6,616 nucleotides of DNA from positions 1-6,616 of the forward strand of contig DLBY01000087.1 of the NCBI GenBank assembly GCA_002480345.1, in the 5' to 3' direction. Every line of letters starts with the position of its first letter. Within the stretch, counting starts at the first letter, position 1. A program made the translations under genes and the position numbers. This DNA comes from Phycisphaerales bacterium UBA7812 (lineage in GTDB: Bacteria > Planctomycetota > Phycisphaerae > Phycisphaerales > UBA1924). Under the pieces are notes generated by a model, which was given only the letters and a program-made list of their open reading frames with translations, was not told where the DNA came from and searched no databases. Shown piece after piece: positions 5,229-6,616 of this stretch.

Positions 5229-6616
5229 ATGCGCACACCCACCACCCTTCCGTTCGCCCGTTCGCTGGTCCTCGTCCCGAGCCTCGCCCTCGCGTCGCTC
5301 GTCGCCTGCTCGGGCCTGGGCGGCTGCGCCGCCTCGACGGGCTCCTCCCGCGGCTTTGTCCTCGATGGCAACACCCGCGAATGGTCGGGCGGCATCACGA
5401 CGCGGGCGGACGCGGAAACCGTCTCGTTCCGGTTCAGCCCGGGTGAAGAGGCGACGCTCCAGTCCAACGACGAGACGACCCGGCTGCTGTTCGACCTGGA
5501 CAACGATCCCTCGACGGGCGAGATGCTCGTCGGACCGCCCGATGTGGGCACGCTGGGGGTCGATCTTGAGGTCCTGCTCAGCCCGCTGGTGGACGACCTC
5601 GCCCCCTCCGCGGCGGCGAACCTGCGGACCCGCCGCCGCGAGCGGGGACAGCCCGATTCGCCCTTCGCGTCGGGCGTCGCGGTCATCCGCAACAACCCGG
5701 ACGGCTCGGTGACGCGCCTGTCCCACGCGGATGTGGGCCTGTTCGTCACCCCCACCTACGCGTCGGAGTTCTTCGAGGCGCGTCTCGACCGGACCGCGGA
5801 CGCCCTCGACGGGACCGGGATCGACAGCGCCGGTTCGGCGCGCGCGATCGTCCTGATGACGGGCGGCGGGGGCGAGGTGAACCGCTACAGCGAGCCGATC
5901 GTGTTCGTCCTGCCCGACGCGGCGGAATCGAAGCAACTGACCAACAAGGGCGTGCCCGCCCAGCCCTCCGGGACGATCCGCGTGCTGAGCATGAATGTCC
6001 TGCGGGGCAAGCCGCAGATCGAGCCCGCGCCGTTCGCACGCCTCATCGCGGCGATCGAGCCCGATGTCATCCTCTTCCAGGAGGCGGACGACTTCGAAGC
6101 GCAGGCCCTCGAGGCGTGGCTCAGCGGCTTCGTGGGCCCGCTGCCCAGCAAGCACGCGTGGGCCGCGGGCGTGCAGGGCCTCGCGGGGGGCGTGGGCGCG
6201 TGGGACGCGGTGAGCCTGCCCGACCTCGGGGTCGCGATCGCGACGCCGCATGTGGTCAGCGCGTCCTACACGGATCCGATCGCGGTCGCTGATCCCGCGA
6301 CGGGGCGGACCCGCACGGTGCGGGCGATCTCGGCGCTGGTCTCGACGCCCGAAGGGGAGATCCTCGCGTGCTCGACGCACATGAAGTGCTGCGGGTCCGC
6401 GGGGTCGAACGAGGACCTGATCCGGTACGCCGAGGCGGGCGCGATCAACAACGCCTTCGCCTCCGCGATGGACAATGTCCGCGGGACGCTCGGCCGGGAA
6501 ATCGACGCCGCGATCATCGGCGGGGACCTGAACCTCGTCGGCACACGCGGGCCCCTCGATATCCTGCGGACCGGGCTCGCCTCGGACGGCTCGGACTTCG
6601 AGCCCGCGACAACAGA
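5229..6616 (+). CDS. Secreted lipoprotein with an endonuclease/exonuclease/phosphatase (EEP) domain, 3' end missing
   Basis: The frame is open from ATG 5229 to the right edge (462 codons, incomplete). Residues 1-26 form a signal peptide with Arg at 2 and 11 and a hydrophobic core. A lipobox LVAC puts the lipidated Cys at 27; a second possible one, LGGC, ends at Cys 33. Residues 43-230 form a beta-rich domain with LDGNTREW (45-52) and LLFDLDNDPSTG (86-97). These recall DOMON/CBM9-like binding domains; this is a weak similarity judged by eye. Residues 250-462 show EEP superfamily motifs: RVLSMNV (metal-binding Asn 256), EPDVILFQE (Glu 285), STHMKCC (His 384) and GGDLNLVG (Asp 433, Asn 435). The final Asp-His motif would lie beyond the window. 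The enzyme should cleave phosphodiester or phosphomonoester bonds outside the cytoplasm; nucleic acid, lipid headgroup or sugar-phosphate substrates all remain possible. ATG 5229 is chosen because a promoter appears to end there. Confidence 0.88.
   Translation, partial: MRTPTTLPFARSLVLVPSLALASLVACSGLGGCAASTGSSRGFVLDGNTREWSGGITTRADAETVSFRFSPGEEATLQSNDETTRLLFDLDNDPSTGEMLVGPPDVGTLGVDLEVLLSPLVDDLAPSAAANLRTRRRERGQPDSPFASGVAVIRNNPDGSVTRLSHADVGLFVTPTYASEFFEARLDRTADALDGTGIDSAGSARAIVLMTGGGGEVNRYSEPIVFVLPDAAESKQLTNKGVPAQPSGTIRVLSMNVLRGKPQIEPAPFARLIAAIEPDVILFQEADDFEAQALEAWLSGFVGPLPSKHAWAAGVQGLAGGVGAWDAVSLPDLGVAIATPHVVSASYTDPIAVADPATGRTRTVRAISALVSTPEGEILACSTHMKCCGSAGSNEDLIRYAEAGAINNAFASAMDNVRGTLGREIDAAIIGGDLNLVGTRGPLDILRTGLASDGSDFEPATT

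Noticed and set aside
4041..6380. A 779-codon open frame on the - strand across the tail-anchored and lipoprotein genes
   Set aside because: It crosses two real genes and both intergenic gaps, and its product is an Arg-rich low-complexity string with no domain. Composition shadow.
1..6616. Apparent absence of CTAG as a second avoided palindrome
   Set aside because: I saw none, but CTAG is rare in most bacteria, so it is not a distinctive signal here.

Overview
The window is very GC-rich (about 70% by eye), tightly packed, and carries three protein genes, all on the + strand. The last one runs off the right edge. No RNA gene, insertion sequence, CRISPR array or integrase is visible. The long open frames on the - strand and in the other + frames are composition shadows. 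The best taxonomic guess is a GC-rich planctomycete of the Phycisphaerae type. This rests on overall style: long coiled-coil FtsK-type ATPases, a lipoprotein nuclease/phosphatase with a CCG-containing active-site loop, and poor Shine-Dalgarno use. It is an impression, not a proof; another high-GC phylum is possible.

Layout: positions 1-135 hold the possible last codons of an upstream gene and a short leader. Positions 136-4098 encode a 1320-residue membrane ATPase: coiled coil, two-helix membrane hairpin, second coiled coil, then three consecutive FtsK/SpoIIIE-like modules. Only the middle module has intact Walker A and B motifs. Positions 4099-4274 form a 176-bp gap with a candidate promoter, a strong hairpin and a clear ribosome binding site. 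Positions 4275-5147 encode a 290-residue coiled-coil protein anchored by a C-terminal membrane helix. Positions 5148-5228 hold a small GNRA-loop hairpin and a promoter placed so that the next mRNA would begin at its own ATG. From 5229 to the end runs a lipoprotein of the endonuclease/exonuclease/phosphatase superfamily, preceded by a beta-rich domain.

The ATPase and the tail-anchored coiled-coil protein could work together at the inner membrane. The ATPase layout resembles the EccC/EssC motor of type VII secretion more than the chromosome translocase FtsK. No WXG100-type substrate or other secretion component lies in the window, so this is inference from architecture. The lipoprotein appears to be a separate transcription unit acting outside the cytoplasm.

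The most unexpected signal is at the DNA level. The tetranucleotide ACGT appears to be completely absent from the 6.6 kb, although the equal-composition palindrome GTAC occurs about 12 times. At all 12 places where Asp, Asn or His precedes Val, the codon ends in T, against the strong genomic preference for C. This looks like active avoidance of one palindromic site.
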